A stretch of 64,000 nt of DNA from Oscarella lobularis (lineage: Eukaryota; Porifera; Homoscleromorpha; Homosclerophorida; Oscarellidae), in the NCBI RefSeq assembly GCF_947507565.1, contig NC_089179.1, forward strand, positions 2,373,747 through 2,437,746, read 5' to 3'. This document shows positions 1-10,499 of the stretch, in pieces (positions within the stretch are counted from its first letter, which is position 1; every line of letters begins with the position of its first letter). The translations under genes were made by a program, and so were the position numbers. The notes below the pieces were generated by a model that was given only the letters and a program-made list of their open reading frames with translations, had not been told where the DNA came from and did not search any database.

Positions 1-482
1 GTGACCCGGGCGAGAAGGGTCAGGTCAAACGCCCTATGTCTAATTGTTGCCGTAGGAATGCGGAAGCCCCAATTATCCACTTAGCTTGATTGTGACGTAA
101 TTGACTACACGGTCGACCAGCACACAATACATGGCTTTGAAGTTGTATCTAGGCTTCGGCGAATGCACGTACGTGGAGATCGTCGACTTTTGAACCTTCG
201 TCGACGCGCAGCGAGCTTGATATTTGGAAGGTAATCGTCGATCGTCGGGATAGAAGTTTTCGATGGGAAGCTTCGCAGCTGAGAAGTCCATTGCTTTTTC
301 TATCGCCGCGTTCGATAAAGGTCCCTTCTTTCGAGGCTCAGATATTGCGTGCCAGTAAGTACCACGTAATTAATTTGATAGCGACGTCACAGAGGTCTCG
401 GCCTGTGATTGAGCCGCACTGTACAGTGCGGCGGCAACACTTAGACACGGCGTTTGACCTGACCCTTCTCCCCCGGGTCACG
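1..482. mobile_element. MITE-like element with ~50-bp terminal inverted repeats
   Basis: The first ~33 bases (GTGACCCGGG then GAGAAGGGTCAGGTC) return as a reverse complement at 450-482 with one mismatch, and weaker complementarity continues inward to about 50 bp. No convincing protein is encoded between the ends. The left flank is outside the window, so the target duplication cannot be checked. A partial repeat of the terminal motif (AGGGTCAGGTCA) follows at 485-497, and a diverged one appears near 1951-1985, which suggests several copies of the family here. Confidence 0.7.
413..432. repeat. Perfect 20-nt palindrome
   Basis: GCCGCACTGT followed directly by its reverse complement ACAGTGCGGC, just inside the right inverted repeat of the 482-bp element. 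It could be a protein-binding site or part of the end structure; its role is not known. Confidence 0.85.
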
Positions 483-520
483 TGAAGGGTCAGGTCACCT
501 GACTAGTGCAAGGTAGGCTG

Positions 521-735
521 GCTAAAATGCGGAAGCGGTTGAAATGGCAGACCGGCTGAAATGAGAAAGCGGCTAAAATGCGAAAGCGGCTGAAATGCGA
601 AAGCGGCTGAAATGAGAAAGCGGCTGAAATGCGAAAGCGGCTGAAATGAGAAAGCGGCTGAAGTGAGAAAGCGGCTGAAATAGCAGACCGGCTGAAATGC
701 GAAAGCGGCTGAAATGAGTAAGCGGCTGAAATGCA
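521..735. repeat. 17-bp minisatellite
   Basis: About 12-13 tandem copies of a 17-bp unit close to GAAATGCGAAAGCGGCT, with variants such as GAAATGAGAAAGCGGCT. Because 17 is not a multiple of three, all three reverse frames read as open 17-residue repeats; these are artefacts and not proteins. Confidence 0.9.
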
Positions 736-827
736 AGAGTGCCTTTTTGGCACGGATAACGCGCCATACAGAACACATGTCTCTATATCATTTGCTACTG
801 AGTTAAATCACATTACTTATTCTGCAG

Positions 828-1203
828 ACCTAGAAGTGGAGTTTAAAAGCCTTGAAATTGGAGACGTAATAGGAGAAAGCAAATTTGGAAAGGTGTTTAA
901 AGCATTGTGGCCTTTCTCGCCGGTGGCTGTTCAGGAGATGAAAATTGGCAGCGCGCGCTCATTTGATCCCGTCTAAGAAATTAGTATTTTTTTGTAAAAT
1001 GAAACAGCAATTCCCCAGCATAAAAGTTATTATTTGTAACTCAATTCTGGCAGCTACCTGAATCATACAAATATCGTTCGCTTCTTCGGATATTGCATAA
1101 AAGATGAGTCTGTGTACTGGATTACGCAAATGATCGATGGTTTTGATCTCAATACTATAATTTTGCACAAACCTGACATAAGTAGACTAAGCTTCTTGAT
1201 TTA
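828..1203 (+). pseudogene. Protein kinase N-lobe fragment
   Basis: A first exon beginning after a TCTGCAG acceptor reads into a glycine-rich loop (IGESKFGKVFKA) and a VAVQEMK strand, where the usual catalytic Lys position (VAVK) carries Gln. A second exon from about 1052 reads YLNHTNIVRFFGYCIKDES and VYWITQMIDGFDLN, typical of the alphaC/beta4/hinge region of Ser/Thr or Tyr kinases, and stops at 1203. No catalytic HRD loop, DFG motif or C-lobe follows. It is a truncated, probably non-functional kinase remnant; the family within the kinome cannot be named. Confidence 0.65.
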
Positions 1204-1982
1204 ATGTGTATCAGTATGTTACACTGTACTCTAGATTTCAATTGACATTAATAGTCAGAATGTCATAGGGTTTAAAACAGCTGTAGGTTTTTTTTGATAT
1301 TAAACCAAGCAATATTTTGGTATCAAGAAACAGATGAAACATCTGTTTTCATTTTAAAAAAACTTTATAGATAGATTGGCCAGTAGTTCGTGTTCGTATC
1401 TGTGACATGGGAATTGCGGGCATTCGTTGAGAAGGTTGCGTCACCGTGACAGATGTGAAACAGATGTGCATCGGATCCGGTCCTCCCCGACACAAAGTCT
1501 GCCAATGCGTTCAAAAGATCTCTGACCGTTGCCTTGTCGTGAAGTGAAGCCAAGCGAAAGGCCCACCATGTCGTACGTCGTTAAGGAACTGTTCGCTTGG
1601 CCACTTATTTGTGTTGATTAAGCAATTTCCAACTTCTGTTCGAGAGTTTTGCTGCGTTGTGGCTGCGCTCGAAAGTGACGACGTCCGCTGAATGAATCGA
1701 GAACGTTTTTCGTCTTCGCGTGTCGAGGAAATAGCGTAATCGCATTGCGTCAAAAAATCAGAACGGCGTATGTTCTCCTCGACACGTAAATGGATAGTCG
1801 CACAAGGCGACGAATGTTTTCGACTCATTTCTGCGGGCGTCGTAAAGTGGGGTCTCTTTCAAGGCACTTCGGTGGCCGTTGAGGCCAAAAAAGTTGCGTA
1901 GCGTGCGCGCCACCACGCCAACGTTTACCACGCTGGAAAGGTTCAGGGCTACAAGGTAGTTCGACCCGACCGTTTCCCCGAG
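1204..1982. other. No recognised gene
   Basis: Several short open frames on both strands but none with a recognisable domain. A stretch at 1951-1985 resembles a diverged copy of the terminal repeat of the 482-bp element at the window start. Confidence 0.5.
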
Positions 1983-2430
1983 TCACGTGGCAGATTTTGC
2001 AAAATATCGCTTGTTAGATGAAGGAATCAGAACTAGAAAGGCTCCAACTGCTTTACGTATGTTTGCAGCGTAATCTGTGACAAATGCGACGACCTTTTCT
2101 TTTTTTATGTCCCGCGCTTCAGTAACGTTTACAAACCCAGCCGCGACGTTTTTCGAAGTGAGATCAATAGAGAAATCGATGGTCTCGAGAACGTACGAGC
2201 GAAGGTTCCAGTCACGGTCCACGTAGTGACAGGTTATAGATAAATACTCTTGGGTAGCCCGCGACGTTCAGATGTCGCATGTAAGTGCCACCAAGGAAAC
2301 CAACCGAAAGATCACTTTTGATTCTCTGGACCACGTTTGCTTACAATTTTGGGAGTTGCGCTTCCATCACAGTTTTGCGGCTCGGGTCAGCTAGCGCTTT
2401 GATTGGTTGGAAATTTTCTCGCAAACCAGT
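1983..2430 (-). pseudogene. hAT transposase fragment (ZBED-like)
   Basis: On the minus strand the sequence reads VALTCDI, a stop, then TSRATQEYLSITCHYVDRDW and later VVAFVTDYAANIRKAV. These are the 'LTCDxWTS...Y' and 'VTDxAxNxxKA' blocks of hAT/ZBED transposases, where the Asp residues belong to the RNase H-like catalytic core. The Trp of the first block is a TGA stop and the upstream part (LADPSRKTVMEAQLPKL) is in a different frame, so the gene is dead. No BED finger, dimerisation domain or inverted repeats were found. Confidence 0.75.
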
Positions 2431-2963
2431 TTCAATACCGGTTTGACGCCCTTTTTCCTGGCGGCAGTCGATTCAGCAATTTATTTCTGGCAATGAAATT
2501 TATTTCTGGCTCGCGTGACGTCACGGCGTTCAAGATTGCAGAGAAAGCCTCGCGATCGCCTTTCTTCTTCTTTTCGGCATCGTTTGTCGTTTCGCGACGC
2601 CGGCTTAGCGTAGATTATCCAAGAAAGAACCCGACGTGTACGATAGACTTGCACGTTCGCTGAGAAAAATGGCTATCCGCGAGCACCGTTATCGAAATGA
2701 CTCCTACGTGGCTACGCAGTTAAATCTAAAAGGCTCTAGCGCCTAATCTGCAGCGATCAATGCTTTTTTGGAGCGTAGGTTCGCTGCGTAAAAACCCGCA
2801 TGGGCGAAAACGGACAATGGCGTCCTCCAATCGACCACAGGATGAGCAAATATGCGAAGCAAACGGCAGACAAAGCGAAAGGAAGACGAAAAAGTAAGCT
2901 AGAGTTCATGCAGAGTACAAAGAGAAAAGAATTGCCGCCTTTCTTCCAGACCTAAAGTCACGA

Positions 2964-3290
2964 GTGTGTTTTCACAGTGGTAGGCAGCAATTTGATCACG
3001 ACTCTTACACAACTAATGATGTTTCGCCTGCAGTAACGGATAGTGTCCTGGAGTACGTTCGAGACATAGTAGCAATGACACTCATTGAGAGAGACTTCCG
3101 AGACGCTGGCAAAGAAATGGACGGAGACCGACTTTTCCGTCTGTGGAAAGTAAAAATGCTATATTTTAAGGCATTCAACAGGCACAAATATGCTCTTCAA
3201 TCTCTACGATATCAGGCGGACCAGTATGCCCTACTCAGCCCCGTCGACGCGCACCGGCAACGTTGGAACCGGTATTTTAATACACACGGC
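2964..3290 (+). pseudogene. DUF6589-family gene, 5' part (interrupted)
   Basis: The segment reads DGDRLFRLWKVKMLYFKAF, then RHKYALQSLRY and RQRWNRYFNTHG. It aligns by eye with the long DUF6589-like gene at 51.5-55.1 kb (VCRLWKFLTLHYFTFGHKKYA, WNRFANTRGG). The reading frame is broken off at 3290 by the insertion of element A and resumes at 7199 after the 8-bp duplication. Earlier parts of the protein are not found upstream, where a hAT fossil and a MITE lie. The family is widespread in fungi and invertebrates and is treated here as a probable DDE transposase; that role is inferred. Confidence 0.7.
3283..3290. repeat. 8-bp target-site duplication (left)
   Basis: CACACGGC directly precedes the left inverted repeat of element A and recurs at 7199-7206 directly after the right repeat. 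Removing the element and one copy restores the DUF6589 frame exactly (...NTHGGRR...). Confidence 0.95.
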
Positions 3291-6200
3291 AGCAGGGGGG
3301 ACTTTCACTGCGCATGTGTGCGTTGCTAGGTTTTTCGCGGAACTGCGATCGCATCTTTTCCTGTCTTTTCCTCACTTCTCTCTTACGTCTTAAGTCTAAG
3401 GGGCTATTCTAAGGCAAATTTCTTGAGAAGAGAAAGTGAGAGGCAGCCTCAATTGTCAGTTTACGCCCAGCTTTGGTCGGTTTGAGTTTATCTCTTTTTG
3501 TAACGTACCTGCAAGCTCTTTTCTTGTTTCGTCCAGTTCTCTGACGATACCGGATTTGCATTATTTACCTTTTTGACTAGTGTACGTACACAGAAGCGAC
3601 GAATTAGAAGTATCCATTGCTCAAAGTACTTGTCCATATAGTCCATATAACTAGCATATTTTAATTGGCGAATCTTCTAGTTATTCATGATTGTTCTTTT
3701 GGGCTTTATTGACGTACTTCGGCTTGACTCCTGCAGGAACGAATGTTTTGAGTTTTGCAACAAGTTGATTAATCAGGTCCTGAGAGGAGTAATAGTCAGT
3801 CTCTTCTTCTGCTGCTGCTTCTTCTTCTTGTACTTCTAGATCATTGTTCCTCTCATCTTCATGGAGCTCCTGGACTTCAGCAGCTTCCCCACTGTCCTCC
3901 ATCAAAGTCTGGTTAAATTTTTCACACAGTTTGCGAATGGCGTTTAGGAGAAAACGATCGCAGTGGACGCAATGACCGTTTCTGGCGCACTGCAAATGAA
4001 ATGAGTGGCCACAAGTCATCAGAATAGCTTCTTCTGCTCTATCAACCACAGTGCAGTTCTTATTGTCGCAAACGTATTCATTTGATGGTGGCACATCTGT
4101 TGAGTAGCCCAACGGAAAAGAACGTTCATCGAACGGTGAGTCCAAAACAGGAAGTTTAAATGTTGTTTTCTTTTTCGTCTTCTGTATTTCGTGAGCCTCT
4201 CCACTTCGTCGATAAATTTGCCCAAAAATGTCCACAAGAAATTCGGCGGTTTTTCCAGCCAAGTGAGTTGCATTGAACTTATGCGGCTTTTTCATTAACG
4301 GTTTTAAAAAGTTCTCAGCGAATTCCGAGTCAAATTTTCGAGCACTTAGAACCTTGGCAATTTCTTCAATCTGCTCAGCAGTTGACCAAGACGAGCTGTG
4401 CATTCGAAGCATTGAGTGGAATATTTCAACTTTTTTTTCCGTGAAAATGTTAAGGTGATTTGAAAACAGCGCCTTCCACTCTGGTATGACCGTTTCATAA
4501 TGTAGCATATCGCTAATAATCGAAACCATTGATCTATCGTAGTGATGTCGTTTCTGGACTACAAACATAAAGGAGAGACGCACCATCGATTTCCTCCACA
4601 GATCGTAATTGCTTCCTCTGATTATTGTGGAGTAGAAGAAAACGACTAGCGGAACCAGGTCTTCAAGAAGGTGTTTGAGCAGAGCGAAGTCCGCGTCTTT
4701 GCACAGCCTGAAATTCTTTAGCACATCTTTTCTCACAATAAGCCAGCCTCCCATTAGTGCTGCAAGAAGAGTAAAAATTCTTTGAAAGCTGGGCTTCTTC
4801 GGGAGCACTTTTTTCTTTCCGAACAGGTATTTAAACGTTTCTGTGAAAATTTTATGATAAATAAATATCTATTGGAATTTGAACTTAGATACTTTCGAAT
4901 ATTGGATGATAAAGACTCAGAAGATTTTGTGCAGCATTCAGGTAAATATGAAATGGTCCGAGCACTGGAATCAGTGAACGGTATGATGTTGGCTCTTTCT
5001 CTCTCTAATAAATTTTATTTACAGATAAATTTTAATTATATGCTCTACCTTGGCAATCAATTTCTTGAAGGAGAAAAACGTTGGCCAATCTCCAAGAAGG
5101 GGTAATGCGTTTACTTCTAAGTAGTGCTTTAGGGGAGGATGATTTTTTAGGACGATCTCTAGCACTTCCTTGTAATCACGTGATGAATGCAGCTGGTGTT
5201 GAATTTCTTCCAAAAGGCAGACACTTTTCATGAGGTCCAAGTCTCGACGATCAGGGGAAGTGTAGCACCTAAACAAATATTTATTTCAACACGATCATAA
5301 TTATTTAGTTACCGCATATTTTCCAAAGATTGGATTATATCAGAAGTGTCAATTTTTAAGAAAGGTTCTGGTACACTCTCCATCCACGTGTAAGAAAAAA
5401 AGGTCGCCAGGTTTGATTCAAAATAATCCACAACTCTCCCCGTGTTCACCATTCCTCTGACACTGGAGCGCGTTGGCATATAGTGTATAGGCTCCGTTGG
5501 CAAAGAAATACTAGGCACACTTGTGTGGATATCAGCTAGACAAGTGGCCATATGGATGGCAGTTGAAGTCTGTCCAGACGTTGGCCGCGGGATGGTATGA
5601 ATTGTGTGGTAGTCGTCAATCATCAAAAGAACACACTGTTTTTGTGTTCTAGCATTTTCAATGAGCTGGTCAGCTATCATTTTGTTGTCGATGCTCAATG
5701 CTTTCTTGAATCTTCTAATAGTCTTTGGATGGCCGCAAATGCCAAGAGCTCGACCACATTCCAAGGCCAAATTGGAGCATCCCGACAGTGACAGGTGCAG
5801 TCCAACGTCGTTTGCAAGAACTGTGTTTCTCTAGATCAAACATTCGTTTATATAAATTTGTATACATAATACACAGAACTGCACCTGGTTGCAAAAATAG
5901 GCGTATCGATGTAATTCGGCAACAACTCGCTGCTGCCGTAAGTCTTCTCTTTTGTCACTTTGCGCGTAGTCTCCCTGCAGGGCACTGTCGACCATTTCGA
6001 ACAACCCTGGAGCATGGTTTTCAGCAAAGGCTTTCATTGCGTCTACGCTGTAAAGTTTGGAAGTGCCTTCAGTACTGTTGTGCTCTGATAACGCTCTTTG
6101 AAATCGCCTAACAAGTTGAGGAAAATAGCCTAAATTATCATGGTCACGTGAAAGTAGTTAACATTATTTATTTGAGTACCGTTTTTCTCCGATCGCAGCC

Positions 6201-7198
6201 TTTCTGTCTCCCTCCTTAGCAGCTGATTTTCGTCTTCTAGGCTCCTCAATTGTCTTTCCATGTCAATAAGTCGTTCGTTTACGTCCTCGGCGGGAGCATT
6301 CTGCGTTTTCATGCCAAATGTGAATAGATTGTTTGCTTATCTTTAGGCTTACTCGTGCTGGCTGCAAAAGAGCTTCATTGGATAGCCGAGAAACGTCCAA
6401 AGGCGCGACGGCAGCTACTCTTTTAGCCGGAGATTGGTAAAAAGAGTGATCGATCACTTCGGGAAGAGAGTCTGCTTCGACGAAGTGCTTCGCGCACAGG
6501 TAAGCCGCAACCTCGTGAGTAACGTCGTTGAGAACGGAAAGAAGGCGTTCTGGACACGCCCGAAGGCCCCCGGAACAGCGATCGCGATCGGTTACTATGG
6601 CACATCGATGGTGCTGTTTCGATAGCGCTTCCGCGTGGCGAAGGCACAACGAAACTGGCTCAAGGAATCCACGCTGACGAGCGTCCTTTTCAGAATAGCA
6701 GCGGATGACCCCGAAGCAAGGCGTCGCTAGCGAGTTTTCACGGCTTGGATCGTGGTGGCACACGACTTGTGCAGAAGACATGAGTAAAGGTACGCCAGAC
6801 AGGTGATCGATTCCACCCGCCTTCTGAAAATGCCTTTCGCGGGTTTTCTTACGACGCGAAATGTTATTAGAACGGCGCGAAAGCGATTAGGACACTATGT
6901 TTGTGTCAAGAGAAGGCGGCAGCGAATTTGCGGCCCCGTTCGCTCTGTTTTAGATCATCGCGAACTCTTTCGACGCGTTTTGTGAAAATAGCACCCCCTT
7001 AGAAAAAAATAGCCCCCTTCCCATTCAAAAGATCCTTTATCTGGGCAGCGTTTAGAGGCGGTCGCGACCTTATCAGATAAGGTAGTAGCTTATCACAAGA
7101 TGTTTCTCTTAACATGTCGACATTGACGCGAAATCCGCGTTTTTTATTGGCTCCCGCCTAAATGTTTACGCACATGCGCAGTGAAAGTCTCCCCTGCT
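3291..7198 (-). mobile_element. Element A: complete DNA transposon, unnamed family
   Basis: A 3,908-bp element bounded by 28-bp inverted repeats (3291-3318 and 7171-7198, 27 of 28 matching, ending AGCAGGGG...ACTTTCACTGCGCATGTG) and by an identical 8-bp duplication CACACGGC. It carries one seven-exon minus-strand gene with no visible break. A decayed relative (element B, 33.9-36.7 kb) shares the 5' terminus, a 5' leader containing GAAGGGGGCTATTTTT, and most exons. Eight-bp duplications occur in hAT, P, Merlin and Zisupton-type elements, but the protein does not look like any of these to me. Confidence 0.92.
3681..6781 (-). CDS. Putative transposase of element A (7 exons, 934 aa, RING-like C-terminus)
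   Basis: Exons 6781-6353, 6300-6180, 6129-5885, 5830-5313, 5268-5049, 5004-4893 and 4840-3681 join in frame at GT/AG introns of 44-54 bp, giving 935 codons with stop. In order: a Cys/His-rich N-terminus; a coiled coil (LRSLEDENQLLRRETERL); a conserved block around LLMIDDYHTIHTIPRPTS and HMATCLAD; PLLGDWPTFFSFKKLIAK; PVLGPFHIYLN; a block KKVEIFHSMLRMHSSSWS; a Cys/His cluster (CDNKNC..., MTCGHSFHLQC, CVHCD) like a RING; and an acidic tail. The three blocks with invariant acids (MIDD, GDW, VE) resemble a DDE/RNase H core by spacing and parallel the DUF6589 blocks. The transposase role is inferred from element structure; I do not recognise a named family. Confidence 0.8.
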
Positions 7199-7602
7199 CA
7201 CACGGCGGTCGGCGAAAGAACATCCCTTTAGACTTAATGCTTGAGCATAAAAACAATTACCTCAAGGACGCTCTACGTCACCAACGAGCTAACGTCAAGT
7301 TTGAGTCAGCAAAAATTACAAGTCGTGCTGGAGTCGAAATCCAGAAAGTTCTTTACAACATTGACGCCGAAACATCAATTCCAGAACAGTCGGGAAAGCA
7401 CAAAGACGTTGAACGATCTGGACATATCAGAAAAGTAACTGACATAGCTGTCCAAAATCGTCTACTAGTGCACCATCCAGGCCGAAAAATGTCTTCTTTC
7501 CCAGTGTACAAAAGTCCTTTGTCATTGCTACAAAAACAAAAATTGCTAGACTGGATTGCTAAGCATAGGAGCTTATTTCACGATATGTACGAAAATAAAT
7601 AA
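7199..7602 (+). pseudogene. DUF6589-family gene, 3' part
   Basis: After the second target duplication the frame resumes as GGRRKNIPLDLMLEHKNNYL and ends with a stop at 7602. The block matches PGKNVSLDLYIEHLNNETK of the gene at 51.5-55.1 kb, and contains the LD...EH acids conserved in the family. The end of this gene lies only 19 bp from the end of the opposing RecQ-like gene, so the two share a 3' region. Confidence 0.75.
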
Positions 7603-7621
7603 ATGCTTCTTATGATTCTAT

Positions 7622-9287
7622 TCAAATGTGAGTTTGCTCCAGAACGCGTGTTAGTAGGCTAAAAATGGCATCGATGCATGCATTACGTGGTATGTCGACG
7701 AAAGATGGTATGTCACGCGGATGGCAGAAGTTCTTGGCATTCTCGACTAATTGATGGATGACATATTCTGGCAAAAACTGAATGCCTTCATGCCCTTCAA
7801 TTTCAAAGACATACTCGCGCAGTTCGGATGCTAGTACTTCTTTCTTCGATGCCGTCCAGCAATTGACCACGTCATCACGTACGAGAGAGCTGACATTAAC
7901 AATACTCGTGCCCCAATACAAAGGACAGTCACCACAGATGCAATCTGCAGCGCAAATATCGCAGCAGTCGTGCGTGCCGCACACTTTGCTCACCGCAACA
8001 TTCTTTTCAAGAAAGTGAGCCAACATCAATTTGCGATGGCATTGCTGAGATGACTGCAAGAGAAACTGGTCCATTTCGGAGCGTACATGCCTTCCCAAAG
8101 ATCTATTCCACAATAGTATAGAAACACTCGGCTTTCCGTCTCTCCCGGCACGTCCTAATTCTTGCTGGTATTCTTCGATAGAGCAGGGAGGACCGTAGTG
8201 AATTACCGTGTACAGTCCCTTGATGTCGACTCCTAGTCCCAAAGCAGTAGTTGCAAATATAACTCTAATGGTGCCTTCGGCGTTTTTGAGAGATAGAAGA
8301 ATGTTTGCTTTTGTTGCTTCAGCCGAGATTGAATGGAACATAGCAAAAAGACGGTTCTCTACTAGACGCTCGCTTTTGTCTTCATGATATCCGTGATCGC
8401 CCAATCGAGACTGAAATAAAGTAAACAGCAAGGAACATGTATCGGTAGATTTGCAATATACAACCACTCTTGGGCAGTTGTGTCGTTTTGCTCGGAGAGC
8501 GTCGATCAAAGGCGCAAAAACGTGCTCTATGTCGCCATCAACTCTGCGAACGACAGTCCTGACATTTTCCCTGTCCGGACTAGAGATTATCTGCTTGCAC
8601 GCTGGCATGCCTAATTGCAGAATTAATTTAGCTCTAAATTTGAGTGGTACCGTAGCTGTCAGGGCAAGGAGGGGTACTTTTCCGAGTAGTGCTCGTATTT
8701 CACCTACTCTCCCGCACCAAGGCCGGAACGCTGACTTAGCTTTATCGGTGGAGCAACCCCTAGAAGAGCAACATCACGCAGTGTGACCTTCAGCATTATT
8801 CCTACGTATCCACTCACCATTCGATCACGGTATGCACCTCGTCTGCAACGACAGCTATCACGTTCTCCCGAATGTGAGGAAGATGCAAGAACGAACTCCA
8901 CTTGTCGTTGCTTAGGAACTTTTCGGGGCTCCCATAGACGAGCTGCATTTTTCCTTCTTGAATCAGATCGTCGTCGGCGTTAGAAACACCGATTGCAGCA
9001 GCGGGGACTTCCTTCGAGCGAAGCCACTCGATTTGATCACAGATCAGTGCCTTTAGTGGACTGATAACGACGACAATAGGGTCCCGCTTTCTTCGCAGCG
9101 TCTCTGCTACGGTAGGGAGAGCCTGATAGATGAGAGACTTTCCAAAACCGGTTGGAAAGCTGCCAAAAACATCTTCTCCGCGAGTGACTGCTTCGATGCA
9201 GGTACGCTGCTCTCTTCGAAGAGCAGCGATGCCGAATTTTCGACAAACGGCAGTAAACGCTTCGTCAAGGAGGCAAGCCTCTTCCAT
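7622..9287 (-). CDS. RecQ-like SF2 DNA helicase (535 aa, 2 exons, intact)
   Basis: Exon 9287-8818 and exon 8759-7622 join in phase across a 58-bp GT/AG intron, splitting a Trp codon, to give 535 aa without a stop. Motifs: Walker A FPTGFGKS with Lys about residue 50; ISPLKALICDQ (Ia); DEVH at about 149-152; LALTAT (III) about 188-193; TTALGLGVDIK (V) and QELGRAGRDG (VI) near 356-365; then a Cys-rich zinc-binding region (CGTHDCCDICAADC). This is the RecQ layout without a clear HRDC domain. It would unwind DNA 3'-5' using ATP. Its convergent DUF6589 neighbour and the hairpin terminus 150 bp upstream suggest it is cargo or a working part of a mobile element and not a host repair gene. Confidence 0.88.
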
Positions 9288-9439
9288 AGTAGAACGGCTG
9301 ACGTAGAGAGCGTAACGCAGCGCTACGGACGCTGATTACATTAGCAGAGCTCGACGCTGATTGTCTGACCGTTCTTGGAAAGTAGCGCTCTCATTGGATA
9401 ATTAGCGGTCAAAGGAACCGCGCTCTACTATACAAGTTG

Positions 9440-9497
9440 CCCAGACTCTCTCCCAGCCGCGTAGCGCGCGTGGAGAGAGTCTGGGTTTCCGAGGCTA
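9440..9497. repeat. Hairpin terminus of the RecQ-bearing element
   Basis: CCCAGACTCTCTCC (9440-9453) and GGAGAGAGTCTGGG (9472-9485) are perfect 14-bp arms around a GC-rich loop containing GCGTAGCGCGCG; they are followed by TTTCCGAGGCTA, ending at 9497. The same order (arm CCCAGAC..., outer CCGAGGCTA) ends the 544-bp element at 63.1-63.6 kb, and inner sequences (CTCT.ATTGG..AATTA, TCAAAGGAAC) are shared too. I read it as the right end of the RecQ element. Confidence 0.7.
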
Positions 9498-9559
9498 GGA
9501 GTCAGTCGACTTAGCGTTGCTGCCACGTGCCTCCCAAACAAAGAAGAGGCATTCTCTTT

Positions 9560-10261
9560 CTATTCCTCTTTGTTCTCCCTTTTGATCAATCTAGAAAAGA
9601 ATTCTACTGCTACATATTCGTCGAACCTGAGATAATTCAAGGTGTCCACAAACGCTTTCTCCACGACGTCTCCACCATCGCTCTTTCTCTTCTTACTCTT
9701 TCCCTTGCTTCCCTGCACTTCTGCCCGAGGCTGGTCTCTGTCTTCCTCTACTTCAACAGCTTCAGGCTCCCGTTCTTGCTCTTCAACGAGCTCATCAGCG
9801 CCTCCTCCCCTATAAAAAAAAGGAAGCTTGCACGTTATATCTACATAAACTGAATTCTTTTTGTACGAAAAATCCATAATCAGCTCGGAGTCGTCCAGAT
9901 TTGCTGTCGTTCTGCAAAAGATGAATTGCTCGTCAATATCAACGAGATCTATTACGCTGTACCTCCTGTGCTGCACGGTTTCCTCTAAAAACCCTAGCGT
10001 CGCGAAGAGTGGCCACTGCGATACGTACGGTGGTCCTGGATCACCCGTTCGGCGCGTCTTCGTCTTCTTCACTTCGCGGACAAATTTGTCCCGCAAGCTT
10101 TTCCACCGGCGCTTGCATTCCTCCACCGCCAACCCTTCCATTAGCGTGGAAACGAGTGTCCACGCGTTGTCCTTCGCTCGAACGTCGCGGTAGCTCATCG
10201 TCCTCACTTGCCAGAGGCACGGATATCCACGAACGGCCTCGATGAGCATTTCTTCAGACAT
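9560..10261 (-). CDS. MADF/SANT-like protein of a PIF/Harbinger element (copy 1)
   Basis: The N-terminus (LIEAVRGYPCLWQV, then CKRRWKSLRDKFVRE) is a MADF/Myb-like DNA-binding fold, followed by an acidic-then-basic linker. PIF/Harbinger transposons usually encode such a protein together with a separate DDE nuclease; here only the former is present. An open frame of 233 aa exists, though by comparison with copy 2 (41,990-42,794) parts of it are probably intron, and the BESS-like C-terminal exon is missing. The 5' side carries GAGCGTCGC-rich terminal repeats to about 10490. The 3' side abuts the RecQ-element terminus, so the element is truncated. Confidence 0.7.
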   Translation of the reverse strand: MSEEMLIEAVRGYPCLWQVRTMSYRDVRAKDNAWTLVSTLMEGLAVEECKRRWKSLRDKFVREVKKTKTRRTGDPGPPYVSQWPLFATLGFLEETVQHRRYSVIDLVDIDEQFIFCRTTANLDDSELIMDFSYKKNSVYVDITCKLPFFYRGGGADELVEEQEREPEAVEVEEDRDQPRAEVQGSKGKSKKRKSDGGDVVEKAFVDTLNYLRFDEYVAVEFFSRLIKRENKEE

Positions 10262-10439
10262 GTTCGTTCAATGAAATTCGTAATTTAATTATAAGAATCA
10301 TGCGATCGTAATAATTTTCGCTGATTTGCTAAAACTAATTCGATTACGCTAATTGACGCTCGTCCTGACGCTGGGATTGCTCTCGAGGCAATCGCGAGCG
10401 ACAGCGATTTTTTAATGTGAATGGTATGACGCTTAACGC

Positions 10440-10493
10440 TGGCGCGAGCGTCGCCGAGCGTCGCCGAGCGTCGCTTGTGTGAAAGGGCCTTTA
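10440..10493. mobile_element. Harbinger terminal repeat (copy 1)
   Basis: CCGAGCGTCGC is repeated, followed by TTGTGTGAAAGGGCCT and TTA. Reversed, this matches the ends before copy 2 (TTA then AGGCTCGTTCACAG near 41,732) and copy 3 (AAGCCTTGTTCACAG near 55,125). A 3-bp TTA/TAA target is typical of PIF/Harbinger. Confidence 0.65.
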
Positions 10494-10499
10494 GGGTAA

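Noticed and set aside
490-778. Three overlapping reverse open frames with 17-residue repeats
   Set aside because: They are translations of a 17-bp minisatellite in its three frames; no start context or domain.
7622-9287. Host RecQ repair helicase
   Set aside because: Short two-exon gene without clear HRDC, with a decayed relative in the same window and next to a transposase-like gene and a hairpin terminus; mobile origin is more likely.
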